In this document: positions 16,686 through 25,439 of the stretch, piece after piece
Numbering within the stretch: position 1 is the first letter of the stretch
Layout: every line of letters starts with the position of its first letter
Source: Christensenella sp964438705
Lineage (GTDB): Bacteria; Bacillota; Clostridia; Christensenellales; Christensenellaceae
Length of the DNA: 64,000 nt
NCBI GenBank assembly: GCA_964438705.1
Contig: CAYTKQ010000010.1
Coordinates: forward strand, 48,459-112,458
Direction: 5' to 3'
Made by a program: the position numbers and the translations under genes
The notes under the pieces: generated by a model
Databases searched by the model: none
Seen by the model: the letters and a program-made list of their open reading frames with translations, nothing else
Told to the model about the DNA's origin: nothing

Positions 16686-18176
16686 CTATTCCCCCATCCG
16701 TTCGATGAACGCGCGCACCGAAGCATTAAGGCCCGTTTTCTCCGCGCATTCGTTGTGAAGGATCGGCTTTTCGCAGAGCGCCGCGATTTGCGGGGGGATG
16801 GGGGTGTTCGTTAATGCGGACAGCTTTTGCGCCGCCGCGAACGCATCCTCCTCGCGCTCACCGGACACGCAATAGAGCACATCCTGCGTAAATTTATACG
16901 GGTTTGCCGTAGAGACCACCACGCACAGCGTATCGTCCCCCGTCTGCACCCTGTATTTTTCGCACACGCACTGCGCCACCGCCGTATGCGGGTCGATCAG
17001 ATAGCCATACCGCTCGAAGGTCGCGCGTATCGTCTGCGCGGTCTCCTCTTCGCTGCAGCAATCCGCCCAAAACAACGAAGAAAGCCTTGCGCACGTATCG
17101 GCGGGTATCTCATATTTTCCATCCCGTTTGAGCGCGTCCATCCATGCGCGCACCTGTGCGTCGTCGCGGTCCGTGATCTCGAACAGCAGGCGCTCCAGAT
17201 TGCTTGATATGAGGATGTCCATGGAGGGCGACATCGTTTTGTGGAAGGGCCGGTTTGCGTCGTATACGCTTCGTTTAAAGAAATCCGTGAGCACGTTGTT
17301 GCCATTCGACGCGCACACCAGCTTTTTGATGGGCAGCCCCATGCGCTTCGCGTAATAGCCTGCGAGGATGTTCCCAAAGTTGCCTGTAGGCACCACGAAG
17401 TTGATCTCCTGCCCGTTTTGAATCTTCCCATCCGCCGCAAGCTTCGCGTATGCGTAAATATAATACGCCACCTGCGGGATCAGCCGTCCGAAGTTGATGG
17501 AGTTCGCCGACGAAAAGGTGTAGCCCGCCTGCTTCAAAAACGCCCGCAGGTCCTCATCCGCAAACAGGGCCTTCACGCCCGTCTGCGCATCGTCGAAATT
17601 CCCCTTCACACTGCACACCGCAACGTTTTTGCCTTCCTGCGTGGCCATTTGCAGCTGCTGCATGGTCGCCACGCCGTCCGCCGGATAAAACACCTCGATG
17701 GCGGTGCGCGGCACATCCTTGAAGCCCTCGAGCGCCGCCTTTCCCGTATCGCCGGAGGTCGCCGTTAAAATCAGCACGTTTTCTTCCTGCTTGTGGATGT
17801 CGAGCGCGCGGCGAATGAGGCGCGGAAGCACCTGCAATGCCATATCCTTGAAGGCAAGCGTGGGGCCGTGCGTCAGCTCCATCACATATTCGCCCGCATT
17901 CAGTTCCTTTAAGGGAACCACCCGCGAATCGTCAAACGTTCCATAGGCTTGCTGCGTGAGCTCCGCCAGTGCGTCCTCGTCGATGTCAAAAAAATAGCCA
18001 AGGACGCGCGCCGCCAGAATATCGTATTCATGCGCCGCATATGCCTTCATTTCCTCAAGATCGATCTGCGGAAAGGTCTCGGGCACAAAAAGCCCTCCGT
18101 CCGCCGCGATCCCCGTGAGCACCGCCTGCGTGGCGGGGACAGCGTTCATTTTTCCGCGCGTGCTGATTACCTGCAT
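16686..18176 (-). CDS. thrC: threonine synthase
   Basis: Converts O-phospho-L-homoserine to threonine with pyridoxal phosphate. The 496-residue length and layout match the long (yeast/E. coli-type) ThrC class: N-terminal TRGKMNAVPATQAVLTGIAADGGLFVP, PLP lysine in GPTLAFKDMALQ, and the glycine-rich PLP phosphate loop VPTGNFGNILAGYYA. RBS GGAGAAGG precedes the ATG. Cotranscribed with trpS. The 165 bp upstream contain terminator-like hairpins and may be a regulatory leader. Confidence 0.96.
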   Translation of the reverse strand: MQVISTRGKMNAVPATQAVLTGIAADGGLFVPETFPQIDLEEMKAYAAHEYDILAARVLGYFFDIDEDALAELTQQAYGTFDDSRVVPLKELNAGEYVMELTHGPTLAFKDMALQVLPRLIRRALDIHKQEENVLILTATSGDTGKAALEGFKDVPRTAIEVFYPADGVATMQQLQMATQEGKNVAVCSVKGNFDDAQTGVKALFADEDLRAFLKQAGYTFSSANSINFGRLIPQVAYYIYAYAKLAADGKIQNGQEINFVVPTGNFGNILAGYYAKRMGLPIKKLVCASNGNNVLTDFFKRSVYDANRPFHKTMSPSMDILISSNLERLLFEITDRDDAQVRAWMDALKRDGKYEIPADTCARLSSLFWADCCSEEETAQTIRATFERYGYLIDPHTAVAQCVCEKYRVQTGDDTLCVVVSTANPYKFTQDVLYCVSGEREEDAFAAAQKLSALTNTPIPPQIAALCEKPILHNECAEKTGLNASVRAFIERMGE

Positions 18177-18341
18177 GTTTCCTTCTCCTTCATATCAAAC
18201 GTGAAAAACGGACAGCCGCATCAACCTACCCGCAAAACCCCTAGGGGGCGCGGCCCATTGTGCGCTGTCCGCCTTAAGCCATAAGGCTGCTGATTCAATC
18301 CTGCCGGGTGCGTTTCCCGCGCAAAAACAAAGACGCTCTTC
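18177..18341 (-). promoter_or_regulatory. structured thrC leader / terminator-like region
   Basis: On the minus strand, CGGACAGC (18271-18264) pairs perfectly with GCTGTCCG (18216-18209), followed by five T (18208-18204). Inside are a nested CCGC/GCGG pair and a CCCCTAGGGG palindrome. Just upstream is a second hairpin, GCCTTA / TAAGGC at 18271-18287. This is either the terminator of the upstream P-loop gene or an attenuator for thrC. It does not contain the T-box GGGTGGNACCGCG core. Confidence 0.5.
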
Positions 18342-18752
18342 TCAGATGATGTAAGGCTTCAGGAACTCCGGAGCTGCCGCCGGGTCCGCGCTGATGATGA
18401 TAACCGCCTTAAAATCATTCTTTTCGCTGAGCGCCTCGATTTTTTTCATCAGTGCTTCGATTTCGCTCACGTCCTGCTTCACGATCTTTAGGAACGCGTC
18501 GATGAACACTGCTTCAATATCGTAATTCTGCGACACCATGCCGCAAAGCATGCCGTAAAGGGCCTCTCCCGACTCGATCGAAAAATCCTTTACATCCACA
18601 AAGCGTGCCTGGTGCGCCACGTCGTACATATAGCGCTTGTCATCATCGATAAACACCACATCGCCCTTCGTGGAATTCAGCTCCGCATTTGCCAGATCAA
18701 TGAGCCGCTTGGTTTTCCCACTGCCCTTTTGCGCATAAATCAACTGTATCAT
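18342..18752 (-). CDS. small P-loop ATP-binding protein
   Basis: A 136-residue protein with a Walker A motif near its N-terminus (YAQKGSGKTKRLIDLAN) and a hydrophobic-strand acid that could be Walker B (IEAVFIDAFL). It has no extra domain and is about the size of a minimal nucleotide-binding fold. The C-terminus is another hydrophobic strand (AVIIISADPA). Strong RBS-like GGGGG precedes the ATG. It may be a small ATPase or nucleotide-kinase-like protein; the specific function is unknown. Structural hairpins separate it from thrC downstream. Confidence 0.75.
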   Translation of the reverse strand: MIQLIYAQKGSGKTKRLIDLANAELNSTKGDVVFIDDDKRYMYDVAHQARFVDVKDFSIESGEALYGMLCGMVSQNYDIEAVFIDAFLKIVKQDVSEIEALMKKIEALSEKNDFKAVIIISADPAAAPEFLKPYII

Positions 18753-18849
18753 GGTAATGACCCCCTTGTTATTTGATAGTTTGGTTAGGATTATTATAAT
18801 ATATATGTCCAGTTTTATCTACATCTAAATTGTTTTTTTATCAAAGAAG

Positions 18850-18907
18850 GCATATACGCGCGAACGTATGTGCACGCAAGGGAGCGTCGCCCTTCGCGGC
18901 GCTTTTT
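18850..18907 (+). ncRNA. candidate small RNA with terminator
   Basis: Two consecutive hairpins on the plus strand: GCATATACG / CGTATGTGC (9 bp with one T-G) and AGCGTCGC / GCGGCGCT (8 bp with one T-G), the second followed by TTTTT. Both wobble pairs are allowed only on this strand (they would be A-C on the other). There is no plus-strand gene upstream to terminate. Length, promoter and expression are unproven; it could also be read from the minus strand as the LCP terminator. Confidence 0.3.
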
Positions 18908-19932
18908 CATACGGGGACAAAATAAGTTTGGATAACCAGCTCTTTGAGCTCCTTTTCGTTCAGAAAATAGCCCTCTTCCGTTTTTTCGCCGCCGGGGGTG
19001 ATCGTTTGGATGCTGTCTTTGCCCTCAAACAGCGAATACATCGTATAGATCAGTTCACGCAAAGACATATCCATACACAGGTACGGGCTCATTTCTTTAA
19101 AAAATGCAAATGCAAAGCCCTTATCTGCAAGTATTTTTTCCCTCAGAACGCCAAGGAACGCCTCCGCAAACTGCACTTGCCTTTTCATCCTGTCGGTATT
19201 CAGGCCGCTCATGCCTGGCAGCTGCCTGTCGCGCACATAGGACTCGGCCGTACTTTCGTCCAAAACAAAGACGCTCCCCTTTTTCATGCCCGGGTCTACG
19301 ATGGTCATATCCTCTATGAGCTCTACCGGAACCCCGTCCACAAGGCTCACAGCTTTGCCGATCCCGTCAATATCCATGGAAATAAAGCAATGCACCGGAA
19401 TACCGTACAGTAAATTACTGACAGCCGCCGCCGTCATCTGCCCGCTTTTCACGCCGCCGTCCCCAAACGAATGCGCTACACAAACGGGCGAAGACGTTGT
19501 CGCCAAGTAATTGCCCGCACCGTCAAACTTCATGACATCCGTCATCGTGTCGCGCGGAATATTCATCAGCGTGATCTCGCCCGTTTTGGTGTTGATGGAA
19601 GCCACCACCAGCACGTCTGCCTGAAATCCATTTTCGTTGATCTGTATGCCGCCGCGCTGTTTGGTTTTGTCGATTCCCAAAAGCAACACGTTCACAATGT
19701 CTTGGTTGTATCGATATTTTGTACCGTTATAGATCGTCGTGAGGTCATTTATGTCTTCGATCTGCCGGATCGCGTACGGATTTTGGTTGGTAAACATCGT
19801 AAAGGGGCTGTATTGCGTCATTTGCCAGCCTGCCAAAATCAGCCCTGCGGCGGCCGCCAGAAAAACGATGAGCGCGATTGCCGCGCGGGGCAAATTTGCT
19901 TTATTATTTTTGTGATGCGCATTTGTTTTCAT
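18907..19932 (-). CDS. LytR-CpsA-Psr (LCP) family protein
   Basis: A 341-residue envelope protein with an N-terminal membrane anchor at about residues 14-36 and an extracytoplasmic LCP domain. The domain is recognised from LLGIDKTKQRG, the strand ADVLVVASINTKTGEITLMNIPRDT and the later arginine-rich YVRDRQLPGMSGLNTDRMKRQ. LCP enzymes transfer glycopolymers from lipid carriers to peptidoglycan. It lies downstream of a sortase and its likely substrate, separated from them by a terminator, and may share the surface-assembly theme. RBS is weak (GGTGA). Confidence 0.9.
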   Translation of the reverse strand: MKTNAHHKNNKANLPRAAIALIVFLAAAAGLILAGWQMTQYSPFTMFTNQNPYAIRQIEDINDLTTIYNGTKYRYNQDIVNVLLLGIDKTKQRGGIQINENGFQADVLVVASINTKTGEITLMNIPRDTMTDVMKFDGAGNYLATTSSPVCVAHSFGDGGVKSGQMTAAAVSNLLYGIPVHCFISMDIDGIGKAVSLVDGVPVELIEDMTIVDPGMKKGSVFVLDESTAESYVRDRQLPGMSGLNTDRMKRQVQFAEAFLGVLREKILADKGFAFAFFKEMSPYLCMDMSLRELIYTMYSLFEGKDSIQTITPGGEKTEEGYFLNEKELKELVIQTYFVPV

Positions 19933-19948
19933 GTTTCACCGATCTTTC

Positions 19949-19983
19949 AAAAAAGGGATAGCCGCATTTGGCTACCCCTTTTT
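19949..19983 (-). terminator. terminator of surface-protein gene
   Basis: On the minus strand AAAAAGGGGTAGCC pairs with GGCTATCCCTTTTTT around a 6-nt loop, then Ts. It lies between the surface-protein and LCP genes. Confidence 0.85.
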
Positions 19984-20002
19984 CCTGCGTTTTCAGCCCG
20001 GC

Positions 20003-20638
20003 TTATTTGCCCGCCCTGACTGCCTTGCGTCCCGCAACGCCCGCCACCGCAATGCCGGCAGCCGCGATGAGGATCATCAGCATCGTCATATCTTGTCCGC
20101 CCGTTTTGGGGGATTTGTCTGTTGTTTCCGATGTTCCTCCTCCACCCCCACCCGGGGTGCTACCCGAAAGTTTTGCGTACATAAACGGCGACAGAGAATC
20201 CGTCGTAAAGATGAAATAGCCGTCCCCGACTTCCGATGCTTTGATTTTTTCAACGGCGCCCCCGTTCTTGTAATGCAGCGCATAGATCTCATCTCCGGCT
20301 TTGATGTAGCTGCTGTAAACCTTGAGCGTCGCGCCGCCGGTATAGGCCGATCCATCCGCGTTAAACAGCTTGATGTCACCAATGATGATGCACATCGTCT
20401 CTTTGTCAAAGTTGCTTTCGGTATAGGCCCTAAGCGCATTGATAGCGTCGATCGACATAGCGCTGATAGACCCCGTAACGCCCTCCGGCGTACCGGAGAA
20501 TTCCGTCGGGCAGTTTCCCTCCATCTTTTCGCCCGGCCCAACTCCGATCGGTCCTACAGGGCTTTCTTCGGCAAACGCCACGCTGCCGATCGACAGGCAC
20601 AGCACGATCGCCAATACCACACCAAGTACTTTTTTCAT
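20003..20638 (-). CDS. cell-wall-sorted surface protein (SPKTG signal)
   Basis: A 211-residue secreted protein. Signal peptide at residues 1-22 (MKKVLGVVLAIVLCLSIGSVAFA). The C-terminus carries a sorting signal: SPKTGG, a hydrophobic helix, then a basic tail (GRKAVRAGK). SPKTG is a variant of LPxTG. The mature part contains one domain of about 130 residues with no recognised family, followed by a proline/glycine linker (STPGGGGGG). AAGGAG precedes the ATG. The adjacent sortase gene, immediately upstream on the same strand, is the obvious candidate enzyme for anchoring it. Confidence 0.85.
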   Translation of the reverse strand: MKKVLGVVLAIVLCLSIGSVAFAEESPVGPIGVGPGEKMEGNCPTEFSGTPEGVTGSISAMSIDAINALRAYTESNFDKETMCIIIGDIKLFNADGSAYTGGATLKVYSSYIKAGDEIYALHYKNGGAVEKIKASEVGDGYFIFTTDSLSPFMYAKLSGSTPGGGGGGTSETTDKSPKTGGQDMTMLMILIAAAGIAVAGVAGRKAVRAGK

Positions 20639-20716
20639 CTTCTTTGTTCTCCTTTTTATTATGTTTTATTCAAGTCCTATGCAATCTGTTCAAAACCGCA
20701 TAGTCACCCATCAAAC

Positions 20717-21595
20717 TCACTGCAAGCGATCCGTCTGAGCGAGGACCGCCTGCACGATGTAACGCTTGTCCGCCTCGCCCTTGATGCACGTGGAAAGCGT
20801 GATGATCCTGTCGCCCTGCGAAACCTTTGCCTCGTCATCGATGTTCGCTTTGATGTCCTTATTCGCAAAAATGTCGGAAATATATTGCCGCCATACATTT
20901 TCGTTGCTAAAGTCATTTCCGTTCATAATGTTTTCATCGTTCGTCGGATAGGCCGCAAAAATGCGGTATACGTACATACCCTCCGGCACATAAATTTTTA
21001 CGATGCTGTTTTCCGCAAAGAACGCGCTGTCTTCAAAGCTGTGCAGCTGCGCAAACATGCTGCCGTTTTTCATGTTGTGCCCATAGATCACCGTATGATG
21101 GTCTTTCCAGTCGTCGCTGTTTGCCATATCGATGAAAATCGCCCCCATCGGGCTTTCTTCCTTCATCATATCGTGACCAATATAATAATCGTTGTCGATC
21201 CCTCTTAGGACAGGGTAATCGATGTCTGTTCCCGGAACGCTGATCCAGCCAATGACGTCCTCATTGGTCTTTTTCAGCTCGTCAAACGCAATCACGCGGT
21301 CACTCACCTGCAAACCATCCGTTTTGACCGGCTTTGTCTGCGTTGGGGCGGGCGTCTGTGTGGGTGCGGGCGTGGCCGATGCCATCTGCTCATATGCCCT
21401 GCGGCTCATTTCCTCCGCCTGTGCGCTGCGAACCGCCGTAATGATCGCAATCGCCGAAACCACCGCTGCCGCAACGGCGATGATCGTCCAAATCAGCCTT
21501 CTTTTATTTTGGGGCGCTTGATTGGTTTCTGGCGGCAGAGGTGCTTCTGCGGCATCTTTGCTGTTTTGTTCTACATTCTGTTTTTCATTCTGCAC
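20717..21595 (-). CDS. class B sortase
   Basis: A cysteine transpeptidase that attaches sorted proteins to the wall. After a membrane anchor (about residues 30-50) and a Pro/Thr/Ala linker comes the class B catalytic domain with VIGWISVPGTDIDYPVLRG, catalytic His in VIYGHNMKNGSMF and Cys in ITLSTCIKGEADKR. I place the start at GTG 21595, 7 bp after GGAGG; ATG 21601 lies only one base after that RBS, and longer in-frame starts have no RBS. It is the promoter-proximal gene of a pair with the SPKTG surface protein 78 bp downstream. Confidence 0.9.
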   Translation of the reverse strand: MQNEKQNVEQNSKDAAEAPLPPETNQAPQNKRRLIWTIIAVAAAVVSAIAIITAVRSAQAEEMSRRAYEQMASATPAPTQTPAPTQTKPVKTDGLQVSDRVIAFDELKKTNEDVIGWISVPGTDIDYPVLRGIDNDYYIGHDMMKEESPMGAIFIDMANSDDWKDHHTVIYGHNMKNGSMFAQLHSFEDSAFFAENSIVKIYVPEGMYVYRIFAAYPTNDENIMNGNDFSNENVWRQYISDIFANKDIKANIDDEAKVSQGDRIITLSTCIKGEADKRYIVQAVLAQTDRLQ

Positions 21596-21706
21596 GATCA
21601 TTCCTCCATGTCCGGCAAACAATGGCCCCTTCTCCGCACGCGCCCAAAGGCACATACATATCCATACCTTTCCAGTATAAAATACGCTGTACATCAAAAG
21701 TGCACC

Positions 21707-21742
21707 AAAAAAGGCCAAAAATTTAATTTTTTCGGCCTTTTG
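21707..21742 (-). terminator. gpmI terminator
   Basis: AAAGGCC and GGCCTTT form a stem extended by an A/T-rich internal stretch (AAAAAATT / AATTTTT); T tract on the minus strand. Ends the pgk-tpiA-gpmI operon. Confidence 0.85.
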
Positions 21743-21793
21743 GCAATTGTTTTTAAATTATGTGACCATGAACCTTGGCTGATGACCCATCCG

Positions 21794-23329
21794 CTATTTT
21801 TCCAACAGCGTTTTGCCTTCCATCTCGGCAGGCTGCGGGAGCCCCATCAGCTCGAGCATTGTGGGGGCAAGATCCGCGAGGATGCCGCCCGAGCGCAGCT
21901 TGTCGTTTTTGTGCCGTTCGCTTACCAGAATGCAGGGTACGGGGTTTGTGCTGTGCGCGGTAAACGGGCCGCCCGTCTCCGGGTCGATCATGATTTCCGC
22001 GTTGCCGTGATCCGCCGTGATCAGCACCTCGCCGCCCACCATCTTGATCGCGTCAACGACCGTTGCCACGCATTCGTCCACCGCTTTCACGGCACTGACC
22101 GCCGCTTCCATGATGCCCGTATGGCCCACCATGTCACAGTTCGCGAAATTGAGGATCATCACATCGTATTCCTCAGAGCGGATGAGCTCAACCGCCTTGG
22201 CACATACCTCCGGCGCGCTCATTTCGGGCTGGAGGTCGTAGGTCGCGACCTTGGGCGACGGGATCAGATAGCGATCCTCGCCCTCGTTGGGCTGCTCGAC
22301 GCCGCCGTTGAAGAAAAACGTGACGTGCGCGTATTTTTCCGTTTCAGCGATGCGGAACTGCTTTTTGCCATTTTGCGCAAGGTATTCCCCCAACGTATTT
22401 TTGAGCGTCTGCGGCTTATAGGCCACGTGAATATGCTCAAACGTTTTGTCGTATTGGGTCATCGACACGAAATAGGTCGGGAAGTATTCCCGTTCAAAAC
22501 CCGTGAACCCTTCGTCGATGATGCTGCGGGTGATTTCCCTCGCGCGGTCGGGACGGAAGTTGAAAAAGATCACGGAATCGTTCTTTTTGAGCTTGGCGAC
22601 CGGCTCACCGTTCTCGGTGATCACCGCCGGCTTTACGAACTCGTCGTATTCCTTTTTGTCGTACGATGCCTGCATCGCGTCAACCGCATCCACCGCGTTT
22701 ACGCCCTCGCCCTTCACGATCGCGTCGTAGGCAAGCTGCACGCGCTCCCAGCGGTTGTCCCTGTCCATTGCGTAATAGCGGCCCATCACCGTGGCGATTT
22801 TGCCCGCGCCGATCTCCTTGATCTTCGCTTCAAGCTGCTCAATAAAGCATTTGCCGCTGTCGGGCGGCACATCCCGCCCGTCCATCAGGCAGTGGATAAA
22901 CGTCCGTTCGCCGATGCCGTTCTTCTTCGCAAGCTGCAAAAGTGCGTACAAATGATCCTGATGGCTGTGCACACCGCCGTCTGAAATCAGGCCGATCAGG
23001 TGCAGCGCCGTACCGTTGTCCTTTGCGTTTTTCACCGCCGCCAGAAATTCTTCCTTTTCAAAGAAATCCCCGTCCGCGATGGATTTCGTGATGCGCGTCA
23101 GCTCCTGATAAACGATCCTGCCCGCGCCGATATTGAGGTGCCCCACCTCAGAATTACCCATCTGCCCGTCGGGCAGGCCGACGGACATACCGCTCGCACC
23201 GATCTGCGTATGCGGATATTCCTCCATCAGCTTGTTGAGGTTCGGCGTGCCCTCGGCGCAGACCGCGTTTCCCTTGTTGCACGCGTCGATGCCAAAGCCG
23301 TCCATAATGATTAGTGCTGTTAAAGCCAT
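21794..23329 (-). CDS. gpmI: 2,3-bisphosphoglycerate-independent phosphoglycerate mutase
   Basis: Interconverts 3- and 2-phosphoglycerate in glycolysis using two Mn ions. The 511-residue length is standard. Metal and phosphoserine motifs are clear: IIMDGFG at residues 7-13, GQMGNSEVGHLNIGAGR with the nucleophilic Ser, MDRDNRWERV, and the metal block ADHGNAE near the C-terminus. It is the last gene of a pgk-tpiA-gpmI operon (17-bp gap to tpiA). No gap or eno gene is adjacent here. Confidence 0.97.
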   Translation of the reverse strand: MALTALIIMDGFGIDACNKGNAVCAEGTPNLNKLMEEYPHTQIGASGMSVGLPDGQMGNSEVGHLNIGAGRIVYQELTRITKSIADGDFFEKEEFLAAVKNAKDNGTALHLIGLISDGGVHSHQDHLYALLQLAKKNGIGERTFIHCLMDGRDVPPDSGKCFIEQLEAKIKEIGAGKIATVMGRYYAMDRDNRWERVQLAYDAIVKGEGVNAVDAVDAMQASYDKKEYDEFVKPAVITENGEPVAKLKKNDSVIFFNFRPDRAREITRSIIDEGFTGFEREYFPTYFVSMTQYDKTFEHIHVAYKPQTLKNTLGEYLAQNGKKQFRIAETEKYAHVTFFFNGGVEQPNEGEDRYLIPSPKVATYDLQPEMSAPEVCAKAVELIRSEEYDVMILNFANCDMVGHTGIMEAAVSAVKAVDECVATVVDAIKMVGGEVLITADHGNAEIMIDPETGGPFTAHSTNPVPCILVSERHKNDKLRSGGILADLAPTMLELMGLPQPAEMEGKTLLEK

Positions 23330-23345
23330 AGTTTCACCTTTTCTC

Positions 23346-24089
23346 TTAAAAGTTTACGACCTGCGAAAAGTCCTCCGCTTTCAGCGAAGCCCCGCCGATC
23401 AGGCCGCCGTCGATGTCGCTCATTGCCATCAGCTCGGAGGCGTTTTTCGGGTTCATGCTGCCGCCGTACTGTATTCTTACCTCGTCAGCCACCGCTCCAA
23501 ACACTTCTTTTACCGCCGCGCGGATTTCCTTGATGGTGTCGTTCGCGTCGTCGCTCGTCGCCGTCTTGCCCGTACCGATCGCCCAGATGGGTTCGTAAGC
23601 GATCACAACCTTTTGCACGTCCGCCTGCGCAACGCCCAAAAGCGCGAGCTTCGTCTGCTTGCGCACGACCTCCGCCGTCACGCCGCTTTCGCGCTCCTCA
23701 AGCTTTTCTCCCACGCACACGATGGGCGTAAGGCCCTTTTCCAATGCCTTTTTCACCTTGAGGTTCACGGTCTCGTCCGTCTCCGCATAATATTCGCGGC
23801 GCTCGGAATGACCGATGATCACATATTGCACGCCAAGGGCAAGCAGCATATCTGCGGATATCTCGCCCGTATATGCGCCGGAATCGTGATAATCGAGGTT
23901 CTGCGCGCCCAAGCCGATGTTGCTGCCCTTAAGCGCCTCCGCAGCAGCCGCGAGATCCGTCGCGGGTGTGCACACCACCACCTCCGCTTTCGCGTTCGCC
24001 ACGAGCGGTTTGAGTTCGTTGATCAGCGCCACAGCCTCCTGCGGCGTTTTGTTCATCTTCCAATTTCCTGCAATGATCGGTTTTCTCAT
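23346..24089 (-). CDS. tpiA: triose-phosphate isomerase
   Basis: Interconverts dihydroxyacetone phosphate and glyceraldehyde 3-phosphate. The 247-residue TIM barrel starts at the ATG giving MRKPIIAGNWKMNKT, 7 bp after AGGAG; an in-frame upstream start would lie within the spacer to pgk. The catalytic His is in IIGHSERREYYAETD, the catalytic Glu in VIAYEPIWAIGTGKTAT, and the phosphate loop near GGSMNPKN and GGASLKAEDF. It sits between pgk and gpmI in one operon. Confidence 0.97.
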   Translation of the reverse strand: MRKPIIAGNWKMNKTPQEAVALINELKPLVANAKAEVVVCTPATDLAAAAEALKGSNIGLGAQNLDYHDSGAYTGEISADMLLALGVQYVIIGHSERREYYAETDETVNLKVKKALEKGLTPIVCVGEKLEERESGVTAEVVRKQTKLALLGVAQADVQKVVIAYEPIWAIGTGKTATSDDANDTIKEIRAAVKEVFGAVADEVRIQYGGSMNPKNASELMAMSDIDGGLIGGASLKAEDFSQVVNF

Positions 24090-24159
24090 ATCCAAACTCC
24101 TTTTTTCTGTGAAAAGGGCGGAGTTTCTCCGCCCTTTCAAATGTTCAAATATTCAACGC

Positions 24160-25341
24160 TTATTTGTCGTTGAGCACAGCCACGCCCGGCAGCTCCTTGC
24201 CCTCGAGGAATTCCAGCGACGCGCCGCCGCCCGTTGAGATGTGGGACATCTTGTCTGCAAAGCCGAGCTTCTTCACCGCCGCCGCGCTGTCGCCGCCGCC
24301 GATGATGGTGATCGCCGAGGATTCCGCCAGCGCTTCCGCAACGGCTCTGGTGCCGCCTGCAAACGCGGGCATTTCCGCAACGCCCATCGGCCCGTTCCAG
24401 ATGACCGTCTTCGCACCCTTCACCTCGTTGCCAAAGATGATGCGCGAGGAAGGCCCGATGTCGAGCGCCATGGAATCCGCCGGGATATTTTCCGCCGCGA
24501 CGATCTGCGTTTCCGCGTTCGCGTCGAATTCCTTCGCCACCACGAAGTCCACCGGCAGCATGATCTTGATGCCTTTTTTCTTCGCCTGCTCCATCAAATC
24601 ACGCGCGAGGTCAAGCCGCTCGTCGTCCACCAGAGATTTGCCCATCTCGTAGCCCTGCGCCTTCACGAATGTGTTCGCCATACCGCCGCCGATCACGAGG
24701 CAATCTACCTTGGTCAGAAGATTTTCGATCACGCCGATCTTGTCGGACACCTTCGCGCCGCCGAGGATCGCAATAAACGGACGCTGCGGGTCTTCAAGCG
24801 CCTGCCCCATCACGGAGAGCTCCTTACCGATGAGGTAACCCGCCACCGCCGGAATGTAGTCCGCCACGCCCGCCGTGGAAGCGTGCGCGCGGTGCGCCGT
24901 TCCAAACGCGTCGTTGACGAAGATGTCCCCAAGGCTCGCAAGCTGTTTTGCAAATTCCGCGTCGTTTGCCGTTTCTTCCTTATGGAAGCGCAGATTTTCA
25001 AGCAGAACGACCTGTCCGTCCTCCATGGAATCCACCGCGTCCTGTGCATCTTTGCCCACACAATCCTTCGCGAAGATCACTTTTGTGTTCAGGATCTCTG
25101 CGAGGCGCTTCGCGACGGGCGCAAGAGAAAATTCGGGTTTGACTTCCCCCTTCGGGCGTCCCAGATGAGACATCAATATCACCTTCGCGCCGTGCTCCAG
25201 CAGATAATTGATGGTGGGCAGCGCCGCCTGAATGCGCGTTTCATCTGTGATCTCGCCCGCTTCATTGAGCGGCACGTTGAAATCCACACGCACAAGCGTC
25301 TTTTTGCCCCGGACGTCGATATCTTCAATCGTTTTTTTCAT
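24160..25341 (-). CDS. pgk: phosphoglycerate kinase
   Basis: Makes ATP and 3-phosphoglycerate from 1,3-bisphosphoglycerate. The 393-residue two-domain enzyme begins MKKTIEDIDVRGKKTLVRVD and shows RVDFNVPL, the substrate-binding HLGRPKGE motif, the ILGGAKVSDKIGVIENL block, the nucleotide region WNGPMGVAE and the GGGDSAAAV loop. It is the first gene of the glycolytic operon, 70 bp before the tpiA start. Its upstream 98 bp separate it from the Na/Pi transporter gene. Confidence 0.97.
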   Translation of the reverse strand: MKKTIEDIDVRGKKTLVRVDFNVPLNEAGEITDETRIQAALPTINYLLEHGAKVILMSHLGRPKGEVKPEFSLAPVAKRLAEILNTKVIFAKDCVGKDAQDAVDSMEDGQVVLLENLRFHKEETANDAEFAKQLASLGDIFVNDAFGTAHRAHASTAGVADYIPAVAGYLIGKELSVMGQALEDPQRPFIAILGGAKVSDKIGVIENLLTKVDCLVIGGGMANTFVKAQGYEMGKSLVDDERLDLARDLMEQAKKKGIKIMLPVDFVVAKEFDANAETQIVAAENIPADSMALDIGPSSRIIFGNEVKGAKTVIWNGPMGVAEMPAFAGGTRAVAEALAESSAITIIGGGDSAAAVKKLGFADKMSHISTGGGASLEFLEGKELPGVAVLNDK

Positions 25342-25439
25342 GATCGCTACTCCTTTTATGGTCGTTATTCATACATAAACATTTTAATCAATCCCCCCCG
25401 AATAATCAAGCAAAACTTGAACACGGGGGATTCCCGTAA

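Noticed and set aside
18177..18341. T-box or SRP/6S RNA at the thrC leader
   Set aside because: The T-box core GGGTGGNACCGCG is absent on either strand, and no SRP or 6S signature is present.
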